Shown here: piece by piece, positions 52,043 to 60,502 of the stretch
Layout of the letters: every line of letters starts with the position of its first letter
How positions within the stretch are numbered: the first letter of the stretch is position 1
Source of the DNA: Aedoeadaptatus coxii
GTDB taxonomy: Bacteria; Bacillota; Clostridia; Tissierellales; Peptoniphilaceae
Assembly (NCBI RefSeq): GCF_903819215.1
Contig: NZ_CAIJCT010000010.1
Strand: one strand, 5' to 3'
Length of the DNA stretch: 64,000 nt
Position numbers and translations under genes: made by a program
Notes under the pieces: model-generated
What the model was told of the DNA's origin: nothing
The model's input: the letters and a program-made list of their open reading frames with translations, nothing else
Database searches by the model: none

Positions 52043-52576
52043 CTATTTATTTTTTAATTTTTGCAGTTCTCGAATCGAGAGGGTGCTCACCTGTTTCGGA
52101 TCGATGGATAGAGCGCGAATCACCTCTTCGATGGCCTCACGATTTTCGCCTTCGATCTCCATATAGGGATCGGGGTAGGTGTTTTCATCCCAGCGATCCA
52201 AATCTAAACGACAACTTTTTAAGCGATAACTGATGCGATGTTTTTCGCCGCGCGATATGCAGTCGTATCCTAATAGTTTAAAGATCGTAAGCATGTCATC
52301 CATAGCGTCGATGGCCACGGTGTGCTCGTCGTATACGCGCACGGCGTTATTCGCTTTTTTCTCTTTAAACGTGCATACTCTCTCGATCGCCCCGTCCTTT
52401 CGTGTTTCACGTAAACGTAGGTAACCGAGATCTTCTGAAATCGGATGAAGGTCGGAATTGATGACGATAGTCGTTTGTTTTTCATCGCTAATTTTTGAGC
52501 CGCCGCAAGCGATAATTTTTTCTTCCATGGCATGTAAGTCGACGCCTAATACCTTTACTTCAATTTCCCGTTCCAT
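52043..52576 (-). CDS. CYTH domain protein (triphosphate tunnel metalloenzyme)
   Basis: A 177-residue CYTH protein. The ExExK signature is EIEVKV at residues 4-9, followed by strand-rich segments typical of the tunnel fold and DLDRWDENTYPDPYMEIEGENREAIEEV near 130-155. Family members include class IV adenylate cyclases, thiamine triphosphatases and inorganic triphosphatases, so the substrate is open. It starts immediately after the phosphoesterase gene. Confidence 0.87.
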   Translation of the reverse strand: MEREIEVKVLGVDLHAMEEKIIACGGSKISDEKQTTIVINSDLHPISEDLGYLRLRETRKDGAIERVCTFKEKKANNAVRVYDEHTVAIDAMDDMLTIFKLLGYDCISRGEKHRISYRLKSCRLDLDRWDENTYPDPYMEIEGENREAIEEVIRALSIDPKQVSTLSIRELQKLKNK

Positions 52577-53278
52577 TTAAACCTCTAATTTTCGCACTTT
52601 AAAATCGATATAATCCGACGACACGCACAGGTACTTCACGCCGTCGAATTCCCCTTCGACTACGAATTTATGGCCGTAACTGTGAAGATGGCCGTAGACG
52701 CAGAGGTCGATATTCGCTTCGCTTAATATGGTAGCGAAATCGTTAGGTTCTCCTTTCGACGTAAAGGGCGGATAATGCAACATGGCGATGCGATGAGAAA
52801 TCGTCTTTCCCTCCGCCTCCTTTTCCATGGAGTCAATACTCAATTGAAGTCGATTGAGTTCCCGCTTGTAAATCTTTTCGTCTTTCTCGTCCACACTGCC
52901 GGCGTCGATGTCGGTCCAACCTCTGCTTCCGCAAATTGCCACATCGCCGATGACCATGCCCGTATTGTGTAAGAAGTCTACCGTTTGAAGGCCGAGTCCT
53001 TCTAATTTACTTAATGAAGACCACCAGTAATCGTGATTGCCCTTAATTAAAATCTTGCGACCGGGCAATGCGTCGAGCCGAATCAGGTCTTCTTTTCCGT
53101 CTTCCAATTTTAAAGCCCAGGAAATATCGCCTACGACTAAAACCGTGTCTTCTGCTGCGACACGATTATTCCATGCGTCGAAAATTTTTTCCTCATGATC
53201 TTCCCATGCCTTGCCGAAGACATCCATGGGCTTTTCTTTTTTATGATCTAAATGTAAGTCGCCAATGGCCCAGATCAA
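52577..53278 (-). CDS. Calcineurin-like metallophosphoesterase
   Basis: A 233-residue two-metal phosphoesterase: GDLHLDHK at residue 6, VVGDISWALK near 49, GNHDYWW near 80, and VYGHLHSYGHKF near 193. The set of metal ligands is complete. The start is TTG 53278 with AAAGGAG upstream. The substrate is unknown. It lies between YhaN and the CYTH protein in a tight operon. Confidence 0.9.
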   Translation of the reverse strand: MIWAIGDLHLDHKKEKPMDVFGKAWEDHEEKIFDAWNNRVAAEDTVLVVGDISWALKLEDGKEDLIRLDALPGRKILIKGNHDYWWSSLSKLEGLGLQTVDFLHNTGMVIGDVAICGSRGWTDIDAGSVDEKDEKIYKRELNRLQLSIDSMEKEAEGKTISHRIAMLHYPPFTSKGEPNDFATILSEANIDLCVYGHLHSYGHKFVVEGEFDGVKYLCVSSDYIDFKVRKLEV

Positions 53279-53291
53279 TCTACTCTCCTTT

Positions 53292-55046
53292 CTATTTCGG
53301 TGTTGTAAAATCTAAAATTTGTCTGTTCATATGCTTTAAATAATCCACGAGGTTTTCCCGCCGTTCTTCATCCATATAAACAAAGCCGTCGTCAAAAACC
53401 ATGGGAATGTGAGGATCCATTTGGTTCACCGCCGCTAAACGAAGGGAAAGTACTAACAGATCGGCTGTGGAGCGACTAAGCTGCGTATCACGCAAACTCA
53501 GACGATCCTTACCCGATAGGATAAAGTGATCTTTCCCGAAAGCGATAGTTTCATATCGTCCGTCACTTAACGCGGCGAGAATCTTTTCCCCTGCGGATAT
53601 AATTTCTCGCTTAAACCCTTGTTCGCCCTCGGAGTCCACTTCTCGCAAAATAGATTCCGTAAGGTCGATAATTTTAAGTTGTTCCTCGAGCTCTCTGCCC
53701 GACGCTTTCTCTTCCTTGTAGGCTTTTTCCGTCTGTGCCATTTTTTGTTGAATGGCTTCCGCCTCTCGCTCTTTTCCGTCTAAAAAACCCAATTGTCGCT
53801 GAATCCGCTCGATGGCAACGTCCAGTTCCCTACCCCGATCGGGAAGGGATTCCAGTTTTTGGGCGTAACGGTACAAAGAATCTTTCAAGGTCTCCATTTC
53901 AATGTCTTCGTCGATATAAGGATCGAGCCAGGAACATAGGGCCTGCTTTTCCGCCAAAAGCCCGTCTCGTTCTCCGTATAAATTATGATAGGTGCGCAGA
54001 AGATTTTTTGTGCGCGCATTCCAAAGAAAAAAGATCAGAGAACTTGCTCCAAAAAAGACTGCAGCCACGAAGGATACCACGGCGATTTCTTCCTGATGAA
54101 AGAAGAACGCAAATGCCGCCGTCACAAGCAAAAAGAGGAAAGCTAACACGCCGGAACCTTTAGCCAGTCCGAGTTTATTCGTCATTTTGCTCATCTTTTT
54201 CGATTCGAAGCGATCGATGGCTTTTTCATTTTCAAGCAGTCTATCGTCCAGTCGGTTTACCAGCTCCAGCTTTTCGCCTAATTGCGGCAAAATCTGATGT
54301 TTCTCGATCTGCAACTTGCGTTCTCTTTGAAGACTACGAAGTTCCTGCGCCATTTGCGTTTTTTTCGAGCGATGATCTTCCAACTCCCTGGATTGAGCGC
54401 GAAGATCCGCCATATCTTCCTCAAATCTTGCAATTTGTTCGCGATATTGGCCGATAGGCGATTTCTTTGCCCGAGGCGTTCCGATTTCTCTGCGCTTTTT
54501 ATCCAAATAGACGTAGCTATCTACAAAACGCAAGGTGCTGTTACCCTTTGTTACGAAATCTCTGGATTCTTCAATACGCTTTAAAATCGACGCGGCATCG
54601 GTGGCCTGAAGGTCATCCATGCAGAAAAAACGCATAAAATCGTCTTGCGAAAGACCCCAGAAATAACTTCCCGGTTGGGGAATACCCGAAAAGGCATAAA
54701 GGGATTCGTCCTCGATGATTTTATTGGTGTCCAAGTTAGTGAGAATCAGCTGCTCATTTTCCTTATGAAATTGGCGCTCGATTCGAAAGCGTCCCTTTCC
54801 TGTTTCGATTTCCATGGCGGCAGAAAAATCCCGCCCTTGCAAAGGCTTGTAATCCTCGTACGCATCAGAGTAAAGCTTGCGATTTAAACTGTCCTTTGAA
54901 AATCCGTAAAGAAGAGCGCGTATGCACATGATCGTCGTGGTCTTCCCCGATTCATTCGGTCCCGGCAAACATTGATAACCCTCGCCGAAAACTACTTCGG
55001 TATCGTGAAAGCCGCCAAAACTTTTTAATTCCAGTTTATGAATCAT
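53292..55046 (-). CDS. YhaN-like AAA ATPase (SbcC/RecN-type)
   Basis: An SMC-like ATPase of 584 residues. Walker A GPNESGKTTT lies near residue 29 and Walker B FDDGFVYMDEERR near the C-terminus, preceded by the LSRSTADLLVLSLRLAA signature region. The middle is coiled coil, interrupted by two adjacent hydrophobic segments (about 299-316 and 321-345) that look like membrane helices. B. subtilis YhaN is similar in plan but much longer. ATG 55046 has GGGAGAG upstream; the frame to 55112 is rejected. It overlaps the exonuclease gene by 11 nt, so the pair parallels SbcCD. Confidence 0.85.
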   Translation of the reverse strand: MIHKLELKSFGGFHDTEVVFGEGYQCLPGPNESGKTTTIMCIRALLYGFSKDSLNRKLYSDAYEDYKPLQGRDFSAAMEIETGKGRFRIERQFHKENEQLILTNLDTNKIIEDESLYAFSGIPQPGSYFWGLSQDDFMRFFCMDDLQATDAASILKRIEESRDFVTKGNSTLRFVDSYVYLDKKRREIGTPRAKKSPIGQYREQIARFEEDMADLRAQSRELEDHRSKKTQMAQELRSLQRERKLQIEKHQILPQLGEKLELVNRLDDRLLENEKAIDRFESKKMSKMTNKLGLAKGSGVLAFLFLLVTAAFAFFFHQEEIAVVSFVAAVFFGASSLIFFLWNARTKNLLRTYHNLYGERDGLLAEKQALCSWLDPYIDEDIEMETLKDSLYRYAQKLESLPDRGRELDVAIERIQRQLGFLDGKEREAEAIQQKMAQTEKAYKEEKASGRELEEQLKIIDLTESILREVDSEGEQGFKREIISAGEKILAALSDGRYETIAFGKDHFILSGKDRLSLRDTQLSRSTADLLVLSLRLAAVNQMDPHIPMVFDDGFVYMDEERRENLVDYLKHMNRQILDFTTPK

Positions 55047-56076
55047 AGTGCTCTCCCAAAAGTGAACGGATGCCCATATCGCATACGGCGAGAATCGTGT
55101 CCTCGTCTTCATCGAGGCTCGATGCTCGGCGAATAAACTCGCCTAAAGCGTCGTTTTCATGGGCTTTGTAGACGCGCTCGATAAGTTTCGGCAAATCCCT
55201 CGCCCATTCCACTTCATAGGCTACGCCGGCAAGATCCAGCATGTGGCGAATTTCCTTGTCGAGGACACCGCGATAGCCTCCTGTAAGATAAAAGCTGTAA
55301 ATCGCACGATCGTTTTGCAAGCCCTCTTTTAACTCGTCCAAAACATTTTTAGACGATGTGTCAAGGGTCTTATGGCGAAGAATACGCCGCGCCAGGGGAA
55401 TGTATTTCGTAGACAGTACGTCAGTGAGTTCGCCGTATACCACGCCCAACTTTCCCCGATCGGTACGATCCAAAGGCTCCGGCGTGCCGCACATTTGCAA
55501 TTTGTTCTCGTATAAAATCGGCTTGTGCACGTGACCCAGGGCGATATAATCGAAAAATGGCAAAATATTCGCGTCGACGGGAAAATATCCGTCCCCGCCG
55601 GTCCAATTGCCGTGATGCAATAAAATGTGGCGGTAATCGTCTTGAAAGCCTTCTTCGCCGCATTGCAAAATGCGATGGTAACTGTCCCGATCCCAACTGG
55701 TACCGTAAAAGATGATCTTTTGCCCTTCGTCTCGATAGTCGCTAAGGACCCCTTGCTCAAAGAGAAAGACATTCTCGGGAAGACGGGATGCTATATAATC
55801 GTATAGTTTAAAATCGTGATTTCCCAAAAGAAGAAGGGTCACGAAATGCTGATCCCCTAAAAGGCCGAGGACGTAATCCACTTCCTCCGGCCGAATTTTT
55901 TCCTGCTCGAAAATATCGCCGACTAAAAACAGATAATCGACGGATTGAGAGGTACCGTATTCTAAAATGCGCTGAAAGGTTAAAAAGCGATCTTTACGCC
56001 CCTGTTCACGATCCTTGGAACGAGAAAACGGAAAGCTTCTGCCGAGATGTAGGTCCGCCGTATGCAAAAATCGCAT
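55036..56076 (-). CDS. YhaO-like DNA exonuclease (SbcD/Mre11 family)
   Basis: A 346-residue metallophosphoesterase-type nuclease. Motifs in order: LHTADLHLGRSF at residue 4, LVGDIFE near 51, LGNHDFK near 86, LLHHGNW near 151 and ALGHVHKP near 174. A C-terminal capping domain follows. It is the predicted nuclease partner of the ATPase encoded just downstream. Its start overlaps the isochorismatase stop by 1 nt. Confidence 0.88.
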   Translation of the reverse strand: MRFLHTADLHLGRSFPFSRSKDREQGRKDRFLTFQRILEYGTSQSVDYLFLVGDIFEQEKIRPEEVDYVLGLLGDQHFVTLLLLGNHDFKLYDYIASRLPENVFLFEQGVLSDYRDEGQKIIFYGTSWDRDSYHRILQCGEEGFQDDYRHILLHHGNWTGGDGYFPVDANILPFFDYIALGHVHKPILYENKLQMCGTPEPLDRTDRGKLGVVYGELTDVLSTKYIPLARRILRHKTLDTSSKNVLDELKEGLQNDRAIYSFYLTGGYRGVLDKEIRHMLDLAGVAYEVEWARDLPKLIERVYKAHENDALGEFIRRASSLDEDEDTILAVCDMGIRSLLGEHYDS

Positions 56077-56624
56077 TATTTAATAAGTTTTTGCACCGCT
56101 TTGAACTCGTCGGTGCCCGATACACTGTTAAGATCGAACAAAATCGTCTCCGTCGGACGAATGGACGCGCCCATTTGACGCATTTCTTCGTAAGCGAAAA
56201 TAGCGGACTCCGGATTGCGGGAGCTAATAGCGTCTTGCGCTACGTAGACGTCGATGCCTCGTTCAATTAAATCTCTAACGGTAAGCAACACGCAAATATG
56301 GGTTTCCATGCCGCATACTACGACTTGCTCGGGCTTTTCCCTTTCGATATAGGTGGCAATGTCTTCATCCAACATACAGGAGAAAGATTTTTTATCGAAA
56401 TCCACCGCATCGCTGACTTTACTGCGAATGGAAGGGGTGAATTCTCCCAAGCCTTTTTTGTATTGCGTCGTAAAGATAGTAGGGATCTTCATGATTTCCG
56501 CCGTATCGGCTAAAACGCCGGCGTAATGAAGCATACGTTCCTTATCGTAAATAGCATTCGCCAGGGAATCCTGAATGTCGATAAATAAAAACATCGTCTT
56601 GTTGCGATCTAATTTAAAATCCAT
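56076..56624 (-). CDS. Isochorismatase family cysteine hydrolase
   Basis: A 182-residue hydrolase with the family triad: Asp in FIDIQDSL at residue 16, a Lys near residue 80 (FDKKSFSC), and Cys near 111 in VVCGMETHICV. The size and YcaC-like character suggest an amide or nicotinamidase-like hydrolase, but the substrate cannot be assigned. It sits between the PfkB-like protein and the nuclease. Confidence 0.88.
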   Translation of the reverse strand: MDFKLDRNKTMFLFIDIQDSLANAIYDKERMLHYAGVLADTAEIMKIPTIFTTQYKKGLGEFTPSIRSKVSDAVDFDKKSFSCMLDEDIATYIEREKPEQVVVCGMETHICVLLTVRDLIERGIDVYVAQDAISSRNPESAIFAYEEMRQMGASIRPTETILFDLNSVSGTDEFKAVQKLIK

Positions 56625-57530
56625 TTAAACCTCCATAGATTGTACATTGATGCGATTCATATCGGATTTGATCGTAGCAAAATCCGTGGTCTTTTCGCTT
56701 TGTGCTGCCGCTGCCGTAAGTTTTAACAGCGTCGGCGCGTCGTATTTTCGAACAATCCCCGCCGCCATAGCAACCGCTGCGTGGTGAGGATCGAAATAAT
56801 CGTTGATCTCGTCGTTTTTCGCAAAGAAGTATTCTCCCTTGCAGTAAAGAATGGAACCCTTGGAACTTCCCGTCACGAGAATAAGAGGTATATCGTCGCC
56901 ATAAAGCTTTGCGACAGTAGAGGCGATATCGCCTAAGAACTGAAGATTGCGATCGACGAGCTGACTGAGGGCGGCGCGATCGATAATCATGCCGAAGGGT
57001 TTCGCCTCCCGCACTTCCTCTACGTCATCTCTCTCGTCCGAAAGAATAATGACAGGCTTGGATTTGCTCCTTGCATAGCGCACCATGGGAAGCTTCATCG
57101 ACTCAGGTTCTTTGGAACGGGTTCCCTTGGCAATGACTACAACATCGCTTGCTACGCTTTCGCGAACAAAGCGCTCGTAAAAATCCACCGTATCCTCCCG
57201 CGTGATCCGCGGTTCTCTCGTATAGATCGTCGTCGTCTTATTTTTTTCCTCGAGGATAATGCGCTCTTGGGTTTCGTCACGTAAGCTTTCCGATTCCAAT
57301 ACAATCCCCGATTGACTCAAAAACTTTCCGTACTGTTCTCCGGCAAAGCCGCCTAAAAAGGTGAGAAGCCTTGCACCTTCGTTCATATCACCGGCAAGGC
57401 GCGCCATATCGACGCCATAACCTGTGGCGGAAGTTGTACTTTCCACAGCCTCTCCCGTGCCGCCCTTCGGAAAACTTTCTCCCATAAGTCTGCGTTCTAA
57501 TATCGGATTATTGTCTACAATAAGAATCAT
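56625..57530 (-). CDS. PfkB-like sugar kinase homologue with altered active site
   Basis: A 301-residue protein whose layout follows 1-phosphofructokinase/tagatose-6-phosphate kinase (FLGGFAGEQYGKFL near 58-71, ILVTGSSKGSILYCKGEYFFAK near 217-238). The catalytic GAGD motif near residue 247 is replaced by DYFD-PHH, which removes the anion-hole glycines even if the aspartate is kept. The N-terminal substrate motif is also weak. Either it has lost kinase activity or its substrate differs. Its ATG overlaps the pgm stop by 4 nt. Confidence 0.72.
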   Translation of the reverse strand: MILIVDNNPILERRLMGESFPKGGTGEAVESTTSATGYGVDMARLAGDMNEGARLLTFLGGFAGEQYGKFLSQSGIVLESESLRDETQERIILEEKNKTTTIYTREPRITREDTVDFYERFVRESVASDVVVIAKGTRSKEPESMKLPMVRYARSKSKPVIILSDERDDVEEVREAKPFGMIIDRAALSQLVDRNLQFLGDIASTVAKLYGDDIPLILVTGSSKGSILYCKGEYFFAKNDEINDYFDPHHAAVAMAAGIVRKYDAPTLLKLTAAAAQSEKTTDFATIKSDMNRINVQSMEV

Positions 57531-59206
57531 GATAAATTTAACCGACGGGAAACACTGTTTAGAATCCAGTCGATTTTCTCCTTTGCTCGTTGTTCAGAGG
57601 GATCGTGGGTGTAAATATACAGTTTGATTTTCGGCTCCGTTCCCGAGGGACGAATGGAAAAACGGCTTCCGTCGTCTAAATGATATTCCAATACATTGCT
57701 TGCGCCGATGCCGTCCACTCCATCTTTATAGTCGATTATGTCGGCTACTTTTAAAGATTCGACGGAGGTTAGGGGATCTTCCCTTAAATCCTTCATCATA
57801 GCGGCGATTTCTTCTTGCCCTTCCTGCCCTTCTCGGACAAAGGAGAGAAGCTTTTCGCCGTGATAACCGTGACGTTTATAGAGAGAATCCAGAACCTCCG
57901 GAAGTCTCATTCCTCTTTTCAAATAGAATGCCGCCATCTCCGCGATCATCATAGATGAAACGACGCCGTCTTTATCCCGCACGTGATCGCCGTAAACGTA
58001 GCCGATACTTTCCTCAAAGCCGAATAAAAATTCGTGTTCTTTCGTGCGATCCCATTCATTGGCGGGAGCGCAAATATTTTTAAAGCCCGTAAGGGATAGA
58101 TACATATCCACGCCGTAATAATCGGCGATGACGCGGGTCAAATCGCCGGAAACGATGCTCTGTACCATGGCGCCGTTGGCGGGAATGGTACCCTGAGCCT
58201 TCCGTCTGGATAGAATATAGTCGATTAACAGTGCGCCGATTTGATTGCCCGAAAAGGGAACAAATGCGCCCTCTGCATCTTTCGCCATCATGGCGACGCG
58301 ATCGCAATCCGGGTCTGTGGCAATCAGAATGTCGGCATCTATTTTTTCACCGAGTTCCAGAGATTTTTTGAAGGCATTTAAATCTTCGGGATTGGGATAG
58401 CCCACGCTCTTAAACGTAGGATCCGGCGCCACTTGCTCTTCTACCAAATGAACATTGCCGAAACCTCTCGTTTCAAAAACTCGCCGCACAGGTAAATTCC
58501 CAACACCGTTTAAAGGCGTATAGACGATGGAAATGTTCTTGTCGATATCCTCTTCCAGGGTCTTCGACAAGGTTAAGCGGTAATACTTTTCCTCTACATC
58601 CTCGTCGATCGTATGAATAAGCCCTTCCCGTACATAATCTTCGAAGTTTTTTTCGGGCCATACATTGTAATCGAATTGATCGATTCCGTCTGAAATCTCA
58701 TCCGCCATATCGTCTCTGATTTGGGAGCCCTCTTCCCAATATACTTTGTAGCCATTGTATTCCCTGGGATTGTGGCTCGCCGTAATCATAATTCCCGCCT
58801 GAGCGCCCAATTCACGTACAGCAAAAGATACCATAGGCGTCGGACGAATGCCGGCGTAAATATAAGCGTGAATACCTTGGCTTGCGAGCATAGACGCCGC
58901 GACTTTCATAAACGTTTCGCTGCGTTCGCGTACGTCCCAGCCAATGGTGACGCCTCTTTTTTTCGCCGCATCGCCTCGTCTGTTAATTACTTCGGCGAGA
59001 CCTCTCGTCGCCCGCGCAATTACCTGCTCGTTCATGCAATTGGTTCCGGGACCGATTTTTCCACGAAGCCCTGCTGTTCCGAAGGAAAGTTCTTTGTAAA
59101 AACTTTCCTCCCGCTCACGTTCGCTCATCGCTTCTAAACGTTTACGATCCTCCGGCGAAACATTTTCGAGGGATTGCCACATGGCGATACGATCTATTAT
59201 TTCCAT
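57527..59206 (-). CDS. Phosphoglucomutase / phosphomannomutase
   Basis: Alpha-D-phosphohexomutase of 559 residues, the PgcA-type length. The active serine is in ITASHNPREYNGYKVYW near residue 143, the metal loop is ATDPDCDRVAMMA near 307, the sugar loop is GFEESIGYVYGDHVRDKDGV near 405, and the phosphate loop is RPSGTEPKIKLYIYTHDP near 520. It probably interconverts glucose 6- and 1-phosphate. It begins 1 nt after ybaK. Confidence 0.94.
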   Translation of the reverse strand: MEIIDRIAMWQSLENVSPEDRKRLEAMSEREREESFYKELSFGTAGLRGKIGPGTNCMNEQVIARATRGLAEVINRRGDAAKKRGVTIGWDVRERSETFMKVAASMLASQGIHAYIYAGIRPTPMVSFAVRELGAQAGIMITASHNPREYNGYKVYWEEGSQIRDDMADEISDGIDQFDYNVWPEKNFEDYVREGLIHTIDEDVEEKYYRLTLSKTLEEDIDKNISIVYTPLNGVGNLPVRRVFETRGFGNVHLVEEQVAPDPTFKSVGYPNPEDLNAFKKSLELGEKIDADILIATDPDCDRVAMMAKDAEGAFVPFSGNQIGALLIDYILSRRKAQGTIPANGAMVQSIVSGDLTRVIADYYGVDMYLSLTGFKNICAPANEWDRTKEHEFLFGFEESIGYVYGDHVRDKDGVVSSMMIAEMAAFYLKRGMRLPEVLDSLYKRHGYHGEKLLSFVREGQEGQEEIAAMMKDLREDPLTSVESLKVADIIDYKDGVDGIGASNVLEYHLDDGSRFSIRPSGTEPKIKLYIYTHDPSEQRAKEKIDWILNSVSRRLNLS

Positions 59207-59207
59207 C

Positions 59208-59681
59208 TCAACCTTCTTTCGTGATATCTAAAAACTGTCCGTGACAAGCTTCGGCAAGATCTTTTGGCGATAGGTGCATTTGAAGCCCTTTTTTACCGGC
59301 GCTGACGTAAATACGTTCGTAATTTAAAGCCGACTCGTGAATAAAGGTCGGAAATTCCTTCTTCATACCCACAGGCGAACAGCCGCCGCGAATATAACCC
59401 GTTAAATTCAAAAGATCTTTCACGTGAACCATTTCCATTTTTTTCTCACCGGCGACGTGCGCCGCCTTTTTAAGATCCAATTCCTCCTCAACCGGTATGA
59501 CGAAGACAAAATGCGCGCGATCCTTACCCTCAGCAACCAGTGTCTTAAACACCTGTTCCACGGGAAGCCCGTTTTCCTTTGCGATCTTGGCACCGTCTAC
59601 TTCAACCGACGGATCATATTCCACCACATCATAATCAATCGAATGGCTGTCCAACATTCTGAGAGCGTTTGTCTTTTTCAT
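59208..59681 (-). CDS. ybaK: Cys-tRNA(Pro)/Cys-tRNA(Cys) deacylase YbaK
   Basis: A 157-residue trans-editing protein of the YbaK/ProX family that hydrolyses mischarged tRNAs. The catalytic lysine region is VFKTLVAEGK, followed by KKAAHVAGEKKMEMV and the GYIRGGCSPVGMKKEFPTF segment typical of YbaK. ATG 59681 has GAGGTG 4 nt upstream; the frame to 59693 reads through that site. It is the first gene of the eight-gene operon down to the CYTH gene. Confidence 0.92.
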   Translation of the reverse strand: MKKTNALRMLDSHSIDYDVVEYDPSVEVDGAKIAKENGLPVEQVFKTLVAEGKDRAHFVFVIPVEEELDLKKAAHVAGEKKMEMVHVKDLLNLTGYIRGGCSPVGMKKEFPTFIHESALNYERIYVSAGKKGLQMHLSPKDLAEACHGQFLDITKEG

Positions 59682-59753
59682 AGAACACCTCATCTATTCA
59701 TACTTAAAGAGAAATTAACTCGTAATTTAAAATTTACCTCTATGATCCTTTCC

Positions 59754-59782
59754 ATTATATCATGGAGTAAATGCTGACTAAA
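59754..59782 (-). promoter_or_regulatory. Promoter of the ybaK operon
   Basis: On the minus strand TATAAT (59754-59759) with the TGn extension, and a weak TTTAGT -35 at 59777-59782 with a 17-nt spacer. Confidence 0.6.
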
Positions 59783-59884
59783 GACATTGGATATCCATAT
59801 TTAGCTGATACCTTTTTAAATTACGTCTTTGGTACTGTCGATTTTATAAAAAGTCTACTACTATAAAAAGGAAAGGATGATCAT

Positions 59885-60388
59885 ATGAAAAAACTCTCGA
59901 CTCAAAAGCTGACACTTATCGCCATGTTCATAGCCCTTACGGCACTCGCCACCATGGTGATACAAATCCCCATTCCCGCAACGAAAGGATACCTTAATAT
60001 TGGCGATACCCTTTTAATCTGCGCCGGTCTTTTGCTCGGTAAAACTGTAGGCGGCATCGTCGGCGGTATCGGCTCCGCACTTGCCGATATTTTAAGCGGC
60101 TACGCATTTTATGCACCCATTACCCTCGTCGTCAAAGGGCTGGAAGGATATGTTGCAGGGGCGTTAAACGAAAAGACAAAACTCCCCCCGATCGTCTCCG
60201 CCATTGTAGCCGGCTTCATCATGGCGCTGGGGTATCTCTTGGCAGAAGGCATCATACTTTATAATTTCCCCACTGCACTGGCAAGCTTTGTTCCCAATAT
60301 TTTACAAGGTATCGCCGGCGCCGTCCTCGCTACCATCCTCTATCCCCTATTGCAAAAAGCACCTATTCTGATGAAAGAAGAAAAGTAG
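59885..60388 (+). CDS. ECF transporter S component, substrate unassigned
   Basis: A 167-residue membrane protein with about five to six hydrophobic segments. The early ALTALATMVIQIPIPATKGYLNIGDTLL and the GGIVGGIGSALADILSG motif are typical of energy-coupling-factor substrate-binding subunits of the small vitamin-transporter group. I cannot name the vitamin; no biosynthetic neighbour or riboswitch points to one. The EcfA/EcfT module is not in the window. AAAGGAAAGGATGATC precedes ATG 59885 and a shared terminator follows. Confidence 0.85.
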   Translation: MKKLSTQKLTLIAMFIALTALATMVIQIPIPATKGYLNIGDTLLICAGLLLGKTVGGIVGGIGSALADILSGYAFYAPITLVVKGLEGYVAGALNEKTKLPPIVSAIVAGFIMALGYLLAEGIILYNFPTALASFVPNILQGIAGAVLATILYPLLQKAPILMKEEK

Positions 60389-60462
60389 CGAAAACCTTAT
60401 TGGTAGAGATCGATCCGAACATTACCAACAGAGCGTTTCTCTAACAACAATTCACCAAATGG

Positions 60463-60493
60463 AAAAAGGCTATCCTAAGAGGATAGCCTTTTT
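60463..60493. terminator. Bidirectional terminator between ECF S component and hydrolase genes
   Basis: A 13-bp perfect stem (AAAAAGGCTATCC/GGATAGCCTTTTT) with a TAAGA loop and T-runs on both strands, serving the two convergent genes. Confidence 0.88.
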
Positions 60494-60502
60494 CTTATAG
60501 CG

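Noticed and set aside
59761..59884. Possible riboswitch upstream of the ECF S component
   Set aside because: Checked by eye for TPP, FMN, preQ1-I and THF aptamer cores; none of the conserved strings is present, only short AT-rich pairings.
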